A stretch of DNA of 64,000 bases, taken from assembly GCA_046155885.1 (NCBI GenBank), contig JBJXFU010000013.1, positions 1 to 64,000 of the forward strand. Reading direction: 5' to 3'. The DNA is from JAOADN01 sp046155885 (GTDB lineage Bacteria; Pseudomonadota; Alphaproteobacteria; Rhodobacterales; Rhodobacteraceae). The position numbers and the translations under genes were made by a program. The notes under the pieces were generated by a model. It did no database searches, had not been told where the DNA came from, and saw only the letters and a program-made list of their open reading frames with translations. Positions 7,599 through 16,752 of this stretch are shown here, in pieces (within the stretch, counting starts at the first letter, position 1; the number at the start of each line of letters is the position of its first letter).

Positions 7599-9491
7599 AT
7601 GACCGGCGGCGGCGATCTTCTGCGGATCGAGGACCTGAGCGTGTCGTTTTCGCTGCTTGGCGGGCCGCTTGACGCGGTGCGGGGCGCCAGCCTGAGGGTG
7701 CTTCCCGGCAAGGTCACGGCGCTGGTGGGCGAGTCGGGGTCGGGCAAGTCGGTGATCAGCCAGGCGGTGCTGGGCATCCTGCCGAGGATCGCGACGGCGC
7801 GCGGGCGCATCCTGTTTTCGGACCCCGGAAGCGCCGGGCCGCCGACCGACATCCTGGCGCTGCCGACGGACGGGCCGGAAATCCGGGCGCTGCGCGGGCG
7901 GCGGATCGGGAAGATTTTCCAGGAGCCGATGACCTCGCTGTCGCCGCTGCACACCATCGGCAACCAGATCGGCGAGGTGCTGCGCATCCACGAGGGCGCG
8001 GGGCGCGAGGAGCAGCGGGCGAAGACCATCGAGATGCTGGGGCTGGTCGGGTTCCCGAACCCGGTGCGCGCCATCGACATGTATCCCTTCGAGCTTTCGG
8101 GCGGCATGCGGCAGCGCGCGATGATCGCCATGGCGCTGATCTGCCGGCCGGCGCTGCTGGTCGCGGACGAGCCCACGACGGCGCTGGACGTGACGATCCA
8201 GGCGCAGATCCTCGAACTGCTGCGCGAGCTGCAGAAGACGCTGAACATGGCGCTTCTGCTCATCACCCACGATCTCGGCGTCGTCGCCAACACCGCCGAC
8301 GAGGTGGTGGTGATCTACCACGGCCAGGTGATGGAGGCGGGGCCGGTCGACGGCATCTTCCGCCGGCCGGTGCATCCCTATCTGAAGGGCCTGATGGCGG
8401 CGGTGCCGCATTTCGACATGAAGCCCGGCGAGCGGCTGAAGTCGCTGCGCGACATTCCGGTGCAGTCGACCGAGCTGGTCGGACGGACGGGCGGGGCGCA
8501 TGTGCCCGGCAAGCTGCCCGAAATGCTGCTGACGGTGCGCGACCTGTCGAAATCGTTCTCGACGCGGAAATCCGGCTTCTTCGGGGGGGGACAGGCAGCG
8601 AGCGTCAAGGCCGTCGACGGGGTGAGTTTCGATCTGAAGCGCGGCGAGTGCCTGGGGTTGGTGGGCGAAAGCGGCTGCGGCAAGACGACGGTCAGCAAGA
8701 TCCTGATGCGCGCGGTGACGCCGGACAGCGGATCGGTGAGCTTCCATGACGAGATGGGTGCCCATGACGTCCTGGCGGCCGAGGGTTCCGCGCTGCAGTT
8801 GATGCGGACCCGCATCCAGATGGTGTTCCAGGACCCGGTGTCTTCGCTTTCGCCCCGGATGACGGTGCAGAACATCCTGAGCGAGCCCCTGGAAATCCAC
8901 AGCCGCGGCACGGCGGCCAGCCGCTTCCAGACGGCGGCGGCGCTGATGGACGCGATCGGGCTGGACCGGCGCTATCTGAACCGTTACCCGCACAGCTTCT
9001 CGGGCGGGCAGCGGCAGCGGATCGGGATCGCGCGGGCGCTGGCGCTGGGGCCGGACCTCTTGATCTGCGACGAGCCTGTCTCGGCGCTGGATGTGTCGGT
9101 GCAGGCGCAGATCCTGAACCTTCTGAAGGACCTGCAGGCCGATCTCGGGCTGACCTATCTGTTCATTTCGCACAACCTCGCGGTCGTCGACTACATGGCC
9201 GACCGGATCGCCGTGATGTACCAGGGACGGATCGTCGAGCTGGCGCCGCGCGAGGTGCTGATGCGGGCGCCGGTGCATCCCTATACGAAATCGCTGCTCG
9301 CGGCGGTTCCCTTCCCCGATCTCGACCGCCCGCTGGACTTCGGAATCATCCGCACCGAGGGGTTGAGCGGTACGGCGAACTGGCCCGCGGCCTTCGTGGC
9401 CGAACGGGACGGACTTGCGGCGATGGACCTTGGCGAAGGGCATCTCGTTCTGGCGCGGCCCGGTTCCGATGCGCGCGAACTGCGCGCCTGA
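7599..9491 (+). CDS. ABC transporter, fused double ATPase (DppD-DppF type)
   Basis: Cytoplasmic energising subunit carrying both ATPases of a family 5 importer in one chain, 630 residues. Half one has Walker A GESGSGKS, signature LSGGMRQR and Walker B LLVADEP. Half two has Walker A GESGCGKT, signature FSGGQRQR and Walker B LLICDEP. Each half ends with the VHPYLKGLMAAVPHF / VHPYTKSLLAAVPFP region typical of peptide-type ATPases. The ATG at 7599 follows an AGGAAAG ribosome site. It is the only such ATPase in the window, so it probably powers the permeases at 422-2592 although it lies 3 kb away on the other strand, past the cyclase/DUF3095 pair. Confidence 0.9.
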   Translation: MTGGGDLLRIEDLSVSFSLLGGPLDAVRGASLRVLPGKVTALVGESGSGKSVISQAVLGILPRIATARGRILFSDPGSAGPPTDILALPTDGPEIRALRGRRIGKIFQEPMTSLSPLHTIGNQIGEVLRIHEGAGREEQRAKTIEMLGLVGFPNPVRAIDMYPFELSGGMRQRAMIAMALICRPALLVADEPTTALDVTIQAQILELLRELQKTLNMALLLITHDLGVVANTADEVVVIYHGQVMEAGPVDGIFRRPVHPYLKGLMAAVPHFDMKPGERLKSLRDIPVQSTELVGRTGGAHVPGKLPEMLLTVRDLSKSFSTRKSGFFGGGQAASVKAVDGVSFDLKRGECLGLVGESGCGKTTVSKILMRAVTPDSGSVSFHDEMGAHDVLAAEGSALQLMRTRIQMVFQDPVSSLSPRMTVQNILSEPLEIHSRGTAASRFQTAAALMDAIGLDRRYLNRYPHSFSGGQRQRIGIARALALGPDLLICDEPVSALDVSVQAQILNLLKDLQADLGLTYLFISHNLAVVDYMADRIAVMYQGRIVELAPREVLMRAPVHPYTKSLLAAVPFPDLDRPLDFGIIRTEGLSGTANWPAAFVAERDGLAAMDLGEGHLVLARPGSDARELRA

Positions 9492-9806
9492 GCCCGGGGG
9501 CGGCGGTGGCTGGCGGAACTCCGCCGGCCGGCCGCCAGAGCGGGCACGGCCGGCCGGAAACGCGCGGCGCGATTGTCCGCGGGTGGCATTGTCAGGCAGG
9601 GTTCCGGCCGGTAAGAAGTGTCGTCGGCGACGCGGAGGTGCGCCCCCTGATTGCAGAGTTTCCGGCCGCGTCCGCGCACGAAGTTCCGCGACATCCCCGG
9701 AAGCGGGGTACCGGAACGGATCACCGGGCATGCGGCTGCCGGTTTAGGACAATGATGAACCGCGTCGCCCCGCGAACGGGGCCTCGCCCGACCGACCGAG
9801 CCTGAG
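9492..9806. other. Intergenic region, 315 bases
   Basis: No convincing coding region. It contains short GC-rich hairpins just after the ATPase gene (for example GGCGG-aact-CCGCC near 9513) without a T run. The remainder presumably holds the promoter of the glycosyltransferase operon that starts at 9807. No clear sigma-70 hexamer pair was found by eye. Confidence 0.5.
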
Positions 9807-11015
9807 ATGACCCACAGTTCGGACAACGCCCGCGTTCTCATGTATAGCCACGACACGTTCGGGCTGGGCCACCTGCGCCGCTGCCGGACCATCGCGCATT
9901 CGCTGGTGCAGGAATTCCGGGGGCTTCAGGTCTATATCATTTCGGGTGCCACCATCGCAGGCGCCTTCGACTACCGCTCGCGCGTCGATTTCGTGAAAAT
10001 TCCGAGCGTCATCAAGCTGAGGAACGGCGAATACACGTCGATGAAGCGGCATATCGACCTGGGCGAGACGCTGAAGATGCGCTCGTCGATCATCCGCAAT
10101 GCCGCCGAGAGCTTCCAGCCCGACATTTTCATCGTCGACAAGGCCCCCCTCGGCCTGAAGGGCGAAGTCGAGGAGACGCTGCACTACCTGAAGGCGCGGG
10201 GCACGCGGCTGGTCCTGGGGATGCGCGACGTGATGGACGCGCCGCATCTGCTGGACGCCGAATGGAAGCGCAACGACGTGCTGAGGAAGGTCGGCCAGCT
10301 TTACGACGATATCTGGGTCTATGGCCCGCGCGACTTCTACGACCCGCTGATCGGGCTCGACGTGCCGCCGCTGGTCCGTGCGAAGATGAGCTTCGTGGGG
10401 TTCCTGCAACGCAATGTCTCGCCGTCCGAGATGCCGGCGGTACGGCCGGACAACGCCTATATCCTGGTCACCACCGGGGGCGGCGGCGACGGGGCGGAGC
10501 TGGTGCACGACGTGATCGCCGCCTACGAGGCCGACCCCGGGCTGATCCATCCGGTGCTGATCGTGCTGGGGCCCTACATGTCGGCCAAGCAGCGGCGGAA
10601 GCTGATGCGCAAGGCCGAGCGAGTGCCGCAGGCCCGGGTGATCGACTTCGAGAGCCGGATGGAGGAGCTGGTCGCGGGCGCCGCCGGGGTGGTCGCGATG
10701 GGGGGGTACAACACCTTCTGCGAGATCCTGTCCTTCGACCGGCCGGCGCTGATCGTGCCGCGCACGACGCCGCGCGAGGAGCAGCTGATCCGGGCACGGC
10801 GGGCGTCCGAGCTGGGGCTGGTCGATATGCTGCTGCCCGAGGAAAGCGCCGAGCCGCTGCGGCTGGCCGCCGCGCTGAAGGCATTGCCGGGGCGGCCGCG
10901 CCCGACCGAGGCGGGATCGGGCCTGAGGCTCGACGGGCTGAACCACATCAACGAGATCGTCCACGGCTGGCTTGACGTGAGCGAGGCCGACCAGAGGTCG
11001 GCGGCGAATAGCTGA
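9807..11015 (+). CDS. Glycosyltransferase, MurG/UGT-like fold (GYNT motif), first copy
   Basis: 402 residues, predicted GT-B fold transferase. The N-terminal domain begins VLMYSHDTFGLGHLRR, the glycine-rich acceptor-side loop of MurG-like enzymes. The C-terminal donor-binding half carries AMGGYNTFCEILSF and a following PRTTPREEQ segment, the position where this fold binds the nucleotide sugar. No signal peptide or clear membrane helix, so it is cytoplasmic or membrane-peripheral. It is the first of five plus-strand genes, 2 bases before the next start. A second protein with the same GLGHL/GYNT organisation is two genes downstream. Donor and acceptor are unknown. Confidence 0.8.
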   Translation: MTHSSDNARVLMYSHDTFGLGHLRRCRTIAHSLVQEFRGLQVYIISGATIAGAFDYRSRVDFVKIPSVIKLRNGEYTSMKRHIDLGETLKMRSSIIRNAAESFQPDIFIVDKAPLGLKGEVEETLHYLKARGTRLVLGMRDVMDAPHLLDAEWKRNDVLRKVGQLYDDIWVYGPRDFYDPLIGLDVPPLVRAKMSFVGFLQRNVSPSEMPAVRPDNAYILVTTGGGGDGAELVHDVIAAYEADPGLIHPVLIVLGPYMSAKQRRKLMRKAERVPQARVIDFESRMEELVAGAAGVVAMGGYNTFCEILSFDRPALIVPRTTPREEQLIRARRASELGLVDMLLPEESAEPLRLAAALKALPGRPRPTEAGSGLRLDGLNHINEIVHGWLDVSEADQRSAANS

Positions 11016-11017
11016 CC

Positions 11018-12259
11018 GTGGCAGGTCCGGCCGGGCGGCTGGTGATCGTGCTGAAGGGTTATCCGCGCCTGTCGGAGACCTTCATCGCGCAGGAAATCCT
11101 GGGGCTGGAGCGGGCGGGGCTGGACATCGCGCTGGTGTCGCTGCGCCATCCGACCGACCGCAAGCGGCATCCGGTGCATGACGAGATCAGGGCGCCGGTG
11201 ACCTATCTTCCCGAGTACCTGTATCGGGAGCCGTGGCGGGCGCTGCGGGGGCTGGCGCATGCGGCGCGCCGGCCAGGCTTCGGGCGGGCGTTCCACCGGT
11301 TCCTGCGCGACTTGCGGCGCGACCCCTCGCCGAACCGGGTGCGGCGGTTCGGGCAGGCGGCGGTTCTGGTGCGCGAGATGCCGGCGGGGGCGGACTGGCT
11401 TTACGCGCATTTCATCCACACGCCCGCGTCGGTGGCCGCCTATGCGGCGCTGCTGACCGGGCTGCCGTGGAGCGTGTCGGCCCATGCCAAGGACATCTGG
11501 ACGGCGCCCGACTGGGACCTGAGCGAGAAGCTGGGCGAGATGCGCTGGGCGGTCACCTGCACGGGGACGGGCCGGGACCGGCTGGCCGGGCTGTCGGGGG
11601 GCAAGGCGCCGGTGCATCTGGTCTATCACGGGCTGGACCTTGCCCGGTTCGGGCCGCCGGGGGGGGACCGGGCGCCGCGTGACGGGTCCGATCCGGGCGA
11701 TCCGGTGCGGATCATGAGTGTGGGGCGGGCGGTGGAGAAGAAAGGCTTCGGCACCCTGATCGAGGCGCTGGGGCGCCTGCCGAAGGGTCTCGCCTGGAGC
11801 TTCACGCATGTCGGCGGCGGCGATGTCGCGACACTTCGCGCGCGCGCCGGGGCGCTGGGGATGGGGGACAGGGTGGTCTGGCGCGGGGCGCTGGACCAGC
11901 CGGAGGTGCTGCGGATTTACCGCGCGGCGGATGTCTTCGCGTTGGCCTGCCGGGTGGCCGGGGACGGCGACCGGGACGGGTTGCCGAACGTGCTGGTCGA
12001 GGCTTCGAGCCAGGGGTTGGCTTGCGTCAGCACCCGGGTTTCCGCCATTCCGGAACTGATCCGCGACGGCGAAAACGGGCTTCTGGTGCCGCCGGACGAT
12101 CCCGGCGCGCTGGCCGGGGCGCTGGCGCGGCTGATCGGTGACCCGGCGCTTCGGTCAGCGCTGGGGCGGGCCGCCGAGGCGCGGGTGCGCAGCGAATTCG
12201 ACCATGAGGCCGGGCTGCGCCGGCTGCTGGCGCTGTTCAGGGAAAGCCGGATGCCATGA
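11018..12259 (+). CDS. Glycosyltransferase family 4
   Basis: 413 residues, GT-B fold. The N-terminus reads LVIVLKGYPRLSETFIAQEI, typical of GT4 enzymes of polysaccharide pathways. The C-terminal half has the EKKGFGTLIEAL donor-site loop, the E-x7-E region (VLVEASSQGLACVSTRVSAI) and the DGENGLLVPP motif, so catalytic features look intact. The GTG start at 11018 lies two bases after the previous stop, and the 3' end overlaps the next gene by four bases (ATGA). The substrate is unknown; its position between two MurG-like transferases and an ABC-exporter-like protein suggests a glycan or glycolipid assembled on the cytoplasmic face. Confidence 0.88.
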   Translation: MAGPAGRLVIVLKGYPRLSETFIAQEILGLERAGLDIALVSLRHPTDRKRHPVHDEIRAPVTYLPEYLYREPWRALRGLAHAARRPGFGRAFHRFLRDLRRDPSPNRVRRFGQAAVLVREMPAGADWLYAHFIHTPASVAAYAALLTGLPWSVSAHAKDIWTAPDWDLSEKLGEMRWAVTCTGTGRDRLAGLSGGKAPVHLVYHGLDLARFGPPGGDRAPRDGSDPGDPVRIMSVGRAVEKKGFGTLIEALGRLPKGLAWSFTHVGGGDVATLRARAGALGMGDRVVWRGALDQPEVLRIYRAADVFALACRVAGDGDRDGLPNVLVEASSQGLACVSTRVSAIPELIRDGENGLLVPPDDPGALAGALARLIGDPALRSALGRAAEARVRSEFDHEAGLRRLLALFRESRMP

Positions 12260-13386
12260 GACCCTCGCCGCGCGTGTTCTTCTATGTCCAGCACCTGCTC
12301 GGGATCGGGCACCTCGCCCGGGCGAGCCGGATCGCGGCGGCGCTGGCCGCGGACGGGTTCGAGGTCACGGTGGTCACCGGGGGCACTCCGGTTCCGGGGT
12401 TTCCCGGCCCGGGGGTGGCGCATGTGGCGCTGCCGGAAATCCGGTCGGACGCGGGGTTTACGGGGTTGGCCGACGGCGAGGGGCGGCCGCTGACAGATGC
12501 CTTCCGGGAGATGCGGCGCGACCTGCTTCTGGCGGCCTTCCGCGCGGCGGCGCCGGATATCGTGGTGACCGAGGCCTTCCCCTTCGGCCGCCGTCAGGTG
12601 CGTTTCGAGCTTCTGCCGCTGATGGAGGCGATCCACGCCTTGCCCTCTCGCCCGCGCGTGGCGGCATCGGTGCGCGACATCCTGCAGGAGCGCGCCAAGC
12701 CCGGCCGCGACGAGGAAAGCGCGTCGCTGGCGCGGACGTACTACGACTGCATCCTGGTGCATGGCGATCCGTCCTTCGCGCGGCTGGAAGAGACCTTTCC
12801 GCTGGCCGCGGGGCTGGCGGACCTGGTGGCCTATACCGGCCTCGTGGCGGCGCCGCTTCCCCCGCCCGCCGAAGACCGCTTCGACGTCGTCGTCTCGGCG
12901 GGCGGGGGTGCGGTGGGGGGGGCGCTGTTAGCGGCGGCGGCCGAGGCGGCGGGGCGGCTTCCCGGGTCGGGAAGCTGGGCGCTGATCGGCGGCACCAACC
13001 TGCCGCAGGCGGAATACGACGCGCTGGCGGCGCGGCTGCCCGGGAACGCCGCGCTGTTCCGGTTCCGGCGGGACTTCGTGGGGCTGTTGCAGAATGCGCG
13101 GCTATCGGTGTCGCAGGCGGGCTACAACACCGTCTGCGACATCCTCGGCGCGGGATGCCGCAGCGTGCTGGTGCCCTTCGCCGCGGGCGGCGAGACGGAG
13201 CAGGGCGCGCGGGCCGAGCGGCTGGCGGCACTGGGGCTGGCGCGGGTGGTGGAGGAGGCGCGGCTGAGCGGCCCGGCGATGACCGGGGCGGTGGCGGCAA
13301 GCCTTGCCGGGCCGGCGCCGCCACCGTCGCCGCTCGACCTGGGCGGGGCGGCGGCGACGGCGCGGCTGCTGCGCGAGCTTCTGTGA
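12256..13386 (+). CDS. Glycosyltransferase, MurG/UGT-like fold (GYNT motif), second copy
   Basis: 376 residues and organised like the protein at 9807-11015: RVFFYVQHLLGIGHLARASR at the start (acceptor-side glycine loop), SVRDILQERAK in the middle, and SQAGYNTVCDILGAG with VPFAAGGETEQ at the donor site. The start overlaps the previous stop by four bases. The two GYNT proteins probably arose by duplication and may add successive sugars, or act as a heterodimer; both ideas are inference. Ala/Gly-rich composition with very high GC at third positions matches the neighbours, so recent transfer is not indicated. Confidence 0.8.
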   Translation: MRPSPRVFFYVQHLLGIGHLARASRIAAALAADGFEVTVVTGGTPVPGFPGPGVAHVALPEIRSDAGFTGLADGEGRPLTDAFREMRRDLLLAAFRAAAPDIVVTEAFPFGRRQVRFELLPLMEAIHALPSRPRVAASVRDILQERAKPGRDEESASLARTYYDCILVHGDPSFARLEETFPLAAGLADLVAYTGLVAAPLPPPAEDRFDVVVSAGGGAVGGALLAAAAEAAGRLPGSGSWALIGGTNLPQAEYDALAARLPGNAALFRFRRDFVGLLQNARLSVSQAGYNTVCDILGAGCRSVLVPFAAGGETEQGARAERLAALGLARVVEEARLSGPAMTGAVAASLAGPAPPPSPLDLGGAAATARLLRELL

Positions 13387-13518
13387 ACGGATCGGGGCGG
13401 ACGCACGCAGGAATGGGTGGATTTCCGCCAGCCCTGCGGTAAGGTCGCCGGGGGTCCGGATCGGGGATGCGGGAAACATGATGACGGGTCCTGCCGGGGT
13501 GGGAAAGCTTCGTCCGAC

Positions 13519-16251
13519 ATGTCGGCGCGAGGTGCGCTGAGGGCGATGGAACCCCGGCTTTCGCGATATATCTGGCGGCACACGAGCGCCCAGCAGCTCT
13601 GGATCCTGCTGGTCGTGCTTTTGTCGATGGTCCCCTATTTCCTGTCCTTCGACCTGCCCAAGCAGATCGTCAACGGCCCGATCCAGGGCGACGGTTTCGA
13701 CACGCCGGACGCCACGCAGCTGTTCATGACGATCGAGTTCGACCTGCCGCTTGTCGGCCATGTGATGCTGTTCCCGGGCCTGCCGCTGGAACGGATGCCG
13801 ACGCTTTTCGCGCTGAGCGGAGTGTTCCTGGGCCTCGTCATCATCAACGGGCTCTTCAAGTACTACATCAACACCTACAAGGGCCGGCTGGGCGAACGGC
13901 TTCTGCGGCGCATCCGGTTCGAGCTTGTGGACCGCATCCTGCGGTTTCCGCCGGAGACCTTCAAACGGCTGAAGGGTGCCGAAATCTCGAGCATGGTGAA
14001 GGACGAGGTGGAGCCGCTGGGCGGCTTCACGGGGGATGCCTTCGTGGTGCCCGTGCAGCTTGGCGGGCAGGCACTGACGGCACTGGTCTTCATCTTTGTG
14101 CAGAGCTTCTGGCTGGGCGTCATCACGGCGGCGCTGGTCAGCGTGCAGGCGCTGATCATTCCGCGCCTCAGGCGGCGGCTTCTGGTGCTGGGCCGGCAGC
14201 GGCAGCTTACGGCGCGCGAGCTTGCCGGGCGGGTCAGCGAGATCGTCGAGGGGATCGGCACGATCCGCGCCTACGACACCTCGAACTTCGAGCGGGCGGA
14301 CGTGGCGGGGCGGCTGGGGCTGATCTTCAAGATCCGTTACGACATCTACCAGTGGAAGTTCCTGGTGAAGTTCATCAACAACTTCCTCGCCTCGATCACG
14401 CCGTTCCTGTTCTACAGCGTCGGCGGTTATCTGGCGCTGCGCGGCAACCTGGACATCGGGCAGCTGGTTGCGGTGATCGGGGCCTACAAGGACCTGCCCG
14501 GCCCGCTGAACGACCTGATCAGCTGGGACCAGAACCGGCAGGACGTGCAGGTCAAGTACACGCAGGTGGTCAACCAGTTCGCCATCGACGGAATGATCGA
14601 CCCGGCGGTTCAGGCGCCGGATCTGTCGGGTGAACGCCAGCCGCTCGACCACCCGCTGGCCACGGTGTCGCTGGGTGTGGACGACGACAGCGGCAGCACG
14701 ATCCTCGACCGGGTGAGTGTGCAGATCTCGCCGGGCGAGCTGGTGGCGCTGACCAGTGACACGCCAAGCGCCGAGATTTTCGCCGAGACGGTGGCGCGCG
14801 GCGTCTGGCCGGCCCGGGGCAGGATCACGGTGGGCGAACAGGATGTGCTTTCGCTGCCGGATTCGCGGGTGGGGCGCGGCATCACCTATCTGGCGCCGGA
14901 GCCGTTCCTGTTCTTCGGGACGCTGCGCGACAACCTCGTCTACGGGCTGAAGCACGCGCCCCTGTCGGGGCCGGAACGCGACGGGGACGCGCTGAAGCGC
15001 CATCAGTGGGCGGTGCGCGAGGCGCGGCTGGCGGGAAACCCCGAGCTCGACCTTGCCAGCGACTGGATCGACTACCGGGCGGCCGGGGCGACCGGGCCTG
15101 CGGATTTGTTCCCGGCGCTGGTGCGTGCGCTTGATGCGGCGCTGCTGAGCGACGACGTGATCGACTTCGCGAAGCGGTCGACGATCGTGCCCGAAGACCA
15201 GGCCGAGCTGGCGGCCGACCTGGTCGGGCTTCGGCAGGCGGTGCGGGACGAGCTTGCCGCGCGAAAGCTCGGCCAGATGATCGCGGCCTTCGAACCGGAA
15301 GCCTACAACGGCGAGGCGACGGTGGGCGAGAACCTGCTGTTCGGCAACCCGACCGGCCCCGAGCTGCAGTTCGAATCGATTGCCGCGAACGCCCACTTCC
15401 GCGCCTCGCTCGGGCAGGACCTGGCTTCGGACCTGTTTTCGACGGGCTACCAGATCGCCGAGCAGGCGATCGAACTGTTCGCCGGGCTGCCGCCGGACCA
15501 TCCGTTCTTCGAACAGCTGACCTTCATGTCGTCAGAGGATATCCCGCGCTATCAGAAGCTGTTGCAGGGGCTGAAGGGACGCGGCTTCGCCGAGGCGACC
15601 GAGGCCGAGCGGATCGACATCATCCGCCTGAGCTTTGCCTATATCGAAACGCGCCACCGCTTCGGGCTGCTGACGCCCGAGCTTCAGTCGCGCATCGTCG
15701 CGGCGCGCAGGCGCTTCCATGCGGAGCTTCCCGGGGACCTGCGCGGCGCCATCGAGCCTTACGATCCGGAACGCTTCATCGCCTCGGCCAATATCCTGGA
15801 CAACGTGCTGTTCGGCCGCATCAGTCACCGCTACGCCAACGAGGTGGGAACGGTGCACGAGGTGATCCGCGATCTTTTCCGCACGCGGGGGCTCTACGAA
15901 CGGGTGTTCTCGGTCGGGCTCGGCTATCATGTCGGGTCTTCGGGCAAGCGGCTGACCTCGGTGCAGCGGCAGAAACTCGGACTGGCCCGCGCGCTTTTGC
16001 GGAAGTCGGAGTACTATGTGTTCAACCGGCCGCTTTCGGCGGCGGATCAGGGCAGCCAGGACCGCGCCATGCGCAATGTCATCGACCATGTGCGGCGCGA
16101 CGGGGCGGATCCGGCGGTGATCTGGGTTCTGTCGAATCCGTCGATGGGGGTGGTCTTCGACCGGGTGATCACGTTCAAGGGAGGCACGGTCGCCGACGAC
16201 CGCAGGCGCATGCATGCCGGTGGCGGCGTTCACGACACGGGTACCGCCTGA
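13519..16251 (+). CDS. ABC-exporter-like membrane protein with degenerate nucleotide-binding domain
   Basis: About 910 residues (start ATG 13519; ATG 13546 also possible). Residues ~20-360 are an ABC exporter (type I) transmembrane domain with about six helices and the usual KGAEISSMVKDEVEPLGGF coupling region. The following NBD-like part has lost its catalysis motifs. The Walker A position reads LTSDTPSAEIFAE (no GxxGxGK[S/T], near nt 14749). The signature is LTSVQRQK instead of LSGGQ (nt 15952). Walker B ends VFNRP instead of LLDEP (nt 16018). The switch region is VLSNPSMG with no His. Three Q-loop-like segments (DNLVYG, ENLLFG, DNVLFG at 14929, 15328, 15799) are spread over about 300 residues, so the NBD is also enlarged. 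Probably cannot hydrolyse ATP; role unknown. 36 bases upstream of a cyclic-nucleotide-binding gene. Confidence 0.85.
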   Translation: MSARGALRAMEPRLSRYIWRHTSAQQLWILLVVLLSMVPYFLSFDLPKQIVNGPIQGDGFDTPDATQLFMTIEFDLPLVGHVMLFPGLPLERMPTLFALSGVFLGLVIINGLFKYYINTYKGRLGERLLRRIRFELVDRILRFPPETFKRLKGAEISSMVKDEVEPLGGFTGDAFVVPVQLGGQALTALVFIFVQSFWLGVITAALVSVQALIIPRLRRRLLVLGRQRQLTARELAGRVSEIVEGIGTIRAYDTSNFERADVAGRLGLIFKIRYDIYQWKFLVKFINNFLASITPFLFYSVGGYLALRGNLDIGQLVAVIGAYKDLPGPLNDLISWDQNRQDVQVKYTQVVNQFAIDGMIDPAVQAPDLSGERQPLDHPLATVSLGVDDDSGSTILDRVSVQISPGELVALTSDTPSAEIFAETVARGVWPARGRITVGEQDVLSLPDSRVGRGITYLAPEPFLFFGTLRDNLVYGLKHAPLSGPERDGDALKRHQWAVREARLAGNPELDLASDWIDYRAAGATGPADLFPALVRALDAALLSDDVIDFAKRSTIVPEDQAELAADLVGLRQAVRDELAARKLGQMIAAFEPEAYNGEATVGENLLFGNPTGPELQFESIAANAHFRASLGQDLASDLFSTGYQIAEQAIELFAGLPPDHPFFEQLTFMSSEDIPRYQKLLQGLKGRGFAEATEAERIDIIRLSFAYIETRHRFGLLTPELQSRIVAARRRFHAELPGDLRGAIEPYDPERFIASANILDNVLFGRISHRYANEVGTVHEVIRDLFRTRGLYERVFSVGLGYHVGSSGKRLTSVQRQKLGLARALLRKSEYYVFNRPLSAADQGSQDRAMRNVIDHVRRDGADPAVIWVLSNPSMGVVFDRVITFKGGTVADDRRRMHAGGGVHDTGTA

Positions 16252-16287
16252 GAGGGCGCGAGGCGGGCGAACGGGAGGTTCGGGCGT

Positions 16288-16752
16288 ATGTTGCTGAAGG
16301 ACGAAGTGCAGATGTTGCGGCAGATCCCGCTTTTCGCGCGGGTCGAGCCAGCGCGGCTGAAGCTTCTGGCCTTCGCGTCGGACCGGGTGAGTTATGGCCT
16401 GGGCGACGTGATCTTTCACCAGGGCGATACGGGCGATGCGGCCTATGTGATCCTTAACGGGCGCGCCGACGTGGTGGCCGAAACGGCGGGCGGGCCCTTG
16501 AAGGTGGCCGAGGTGGCGCGGAACGCGATCGTCGGCGAGATCGCGATCCTGTGCGACGTGACCCGCACCGCGACGGTCAAGGCGGCCACGCCGCTCGAGG
16601 CGCTGCGCATCCGCAAGGACGTGTTCCTGAAGATGCTGACCGACTTTCCCGACATCACCATCGAGGTGATGCGGGTGCTTGCGTTCCGGCTCAGCCAGAC
16701 GACGACGGAACTGGCCGAGGCGCGGAGCCAGCTTCCCCCGCGCCCGCACTGA
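16288..16752 (+). CDS. Stand-alone cyclic-nucleotide-binding domain protein
   Basis: 154 residues made almost entirely of one Crp-like cNMP-binding beta-roll. The phosphate-binding cassette reads GEIAILCDVTRTATVKA, retaining the Glu that binds ribose and the Arg that binds the cyclic phosphate. There is no C-terminal helix-turn-helix, so it is not a Crp/Fnr transcription factor; a short helical tail (FRLSQTTTELAEARSQL) follows. GGGAGG lies nine bases before the ATG. As the last gene of the operon, right behind the degenerate ABC protein, it plausibly confers cAMP control on that protein or on a glycosyltransferase; this is inference. Its last 62 bases overlap the 3' end of the convergent phosphoesterase gene. 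Confidence 0.88.
   Translation: MLLKDEVQMLRQIPLFARVEPARLKLLAFASDRVSYGLGDVIFHQGDTGDAAYVILNGRADVVAETAGGPLKVAEVARNAIVGEIAILCDVTRTATVKAATPLEALRIRKDVFLKMLTDFPDITIEVMRVLAFRLSQTTTELAEARSQLPPRPH

Noticed and set aside
13102..15501. 799-codon frame antisense to the ABC-like protein
   Set aside because: His/Arg/Gln-rich shadow of the strong plus-strand gene, with no recognisable domain.
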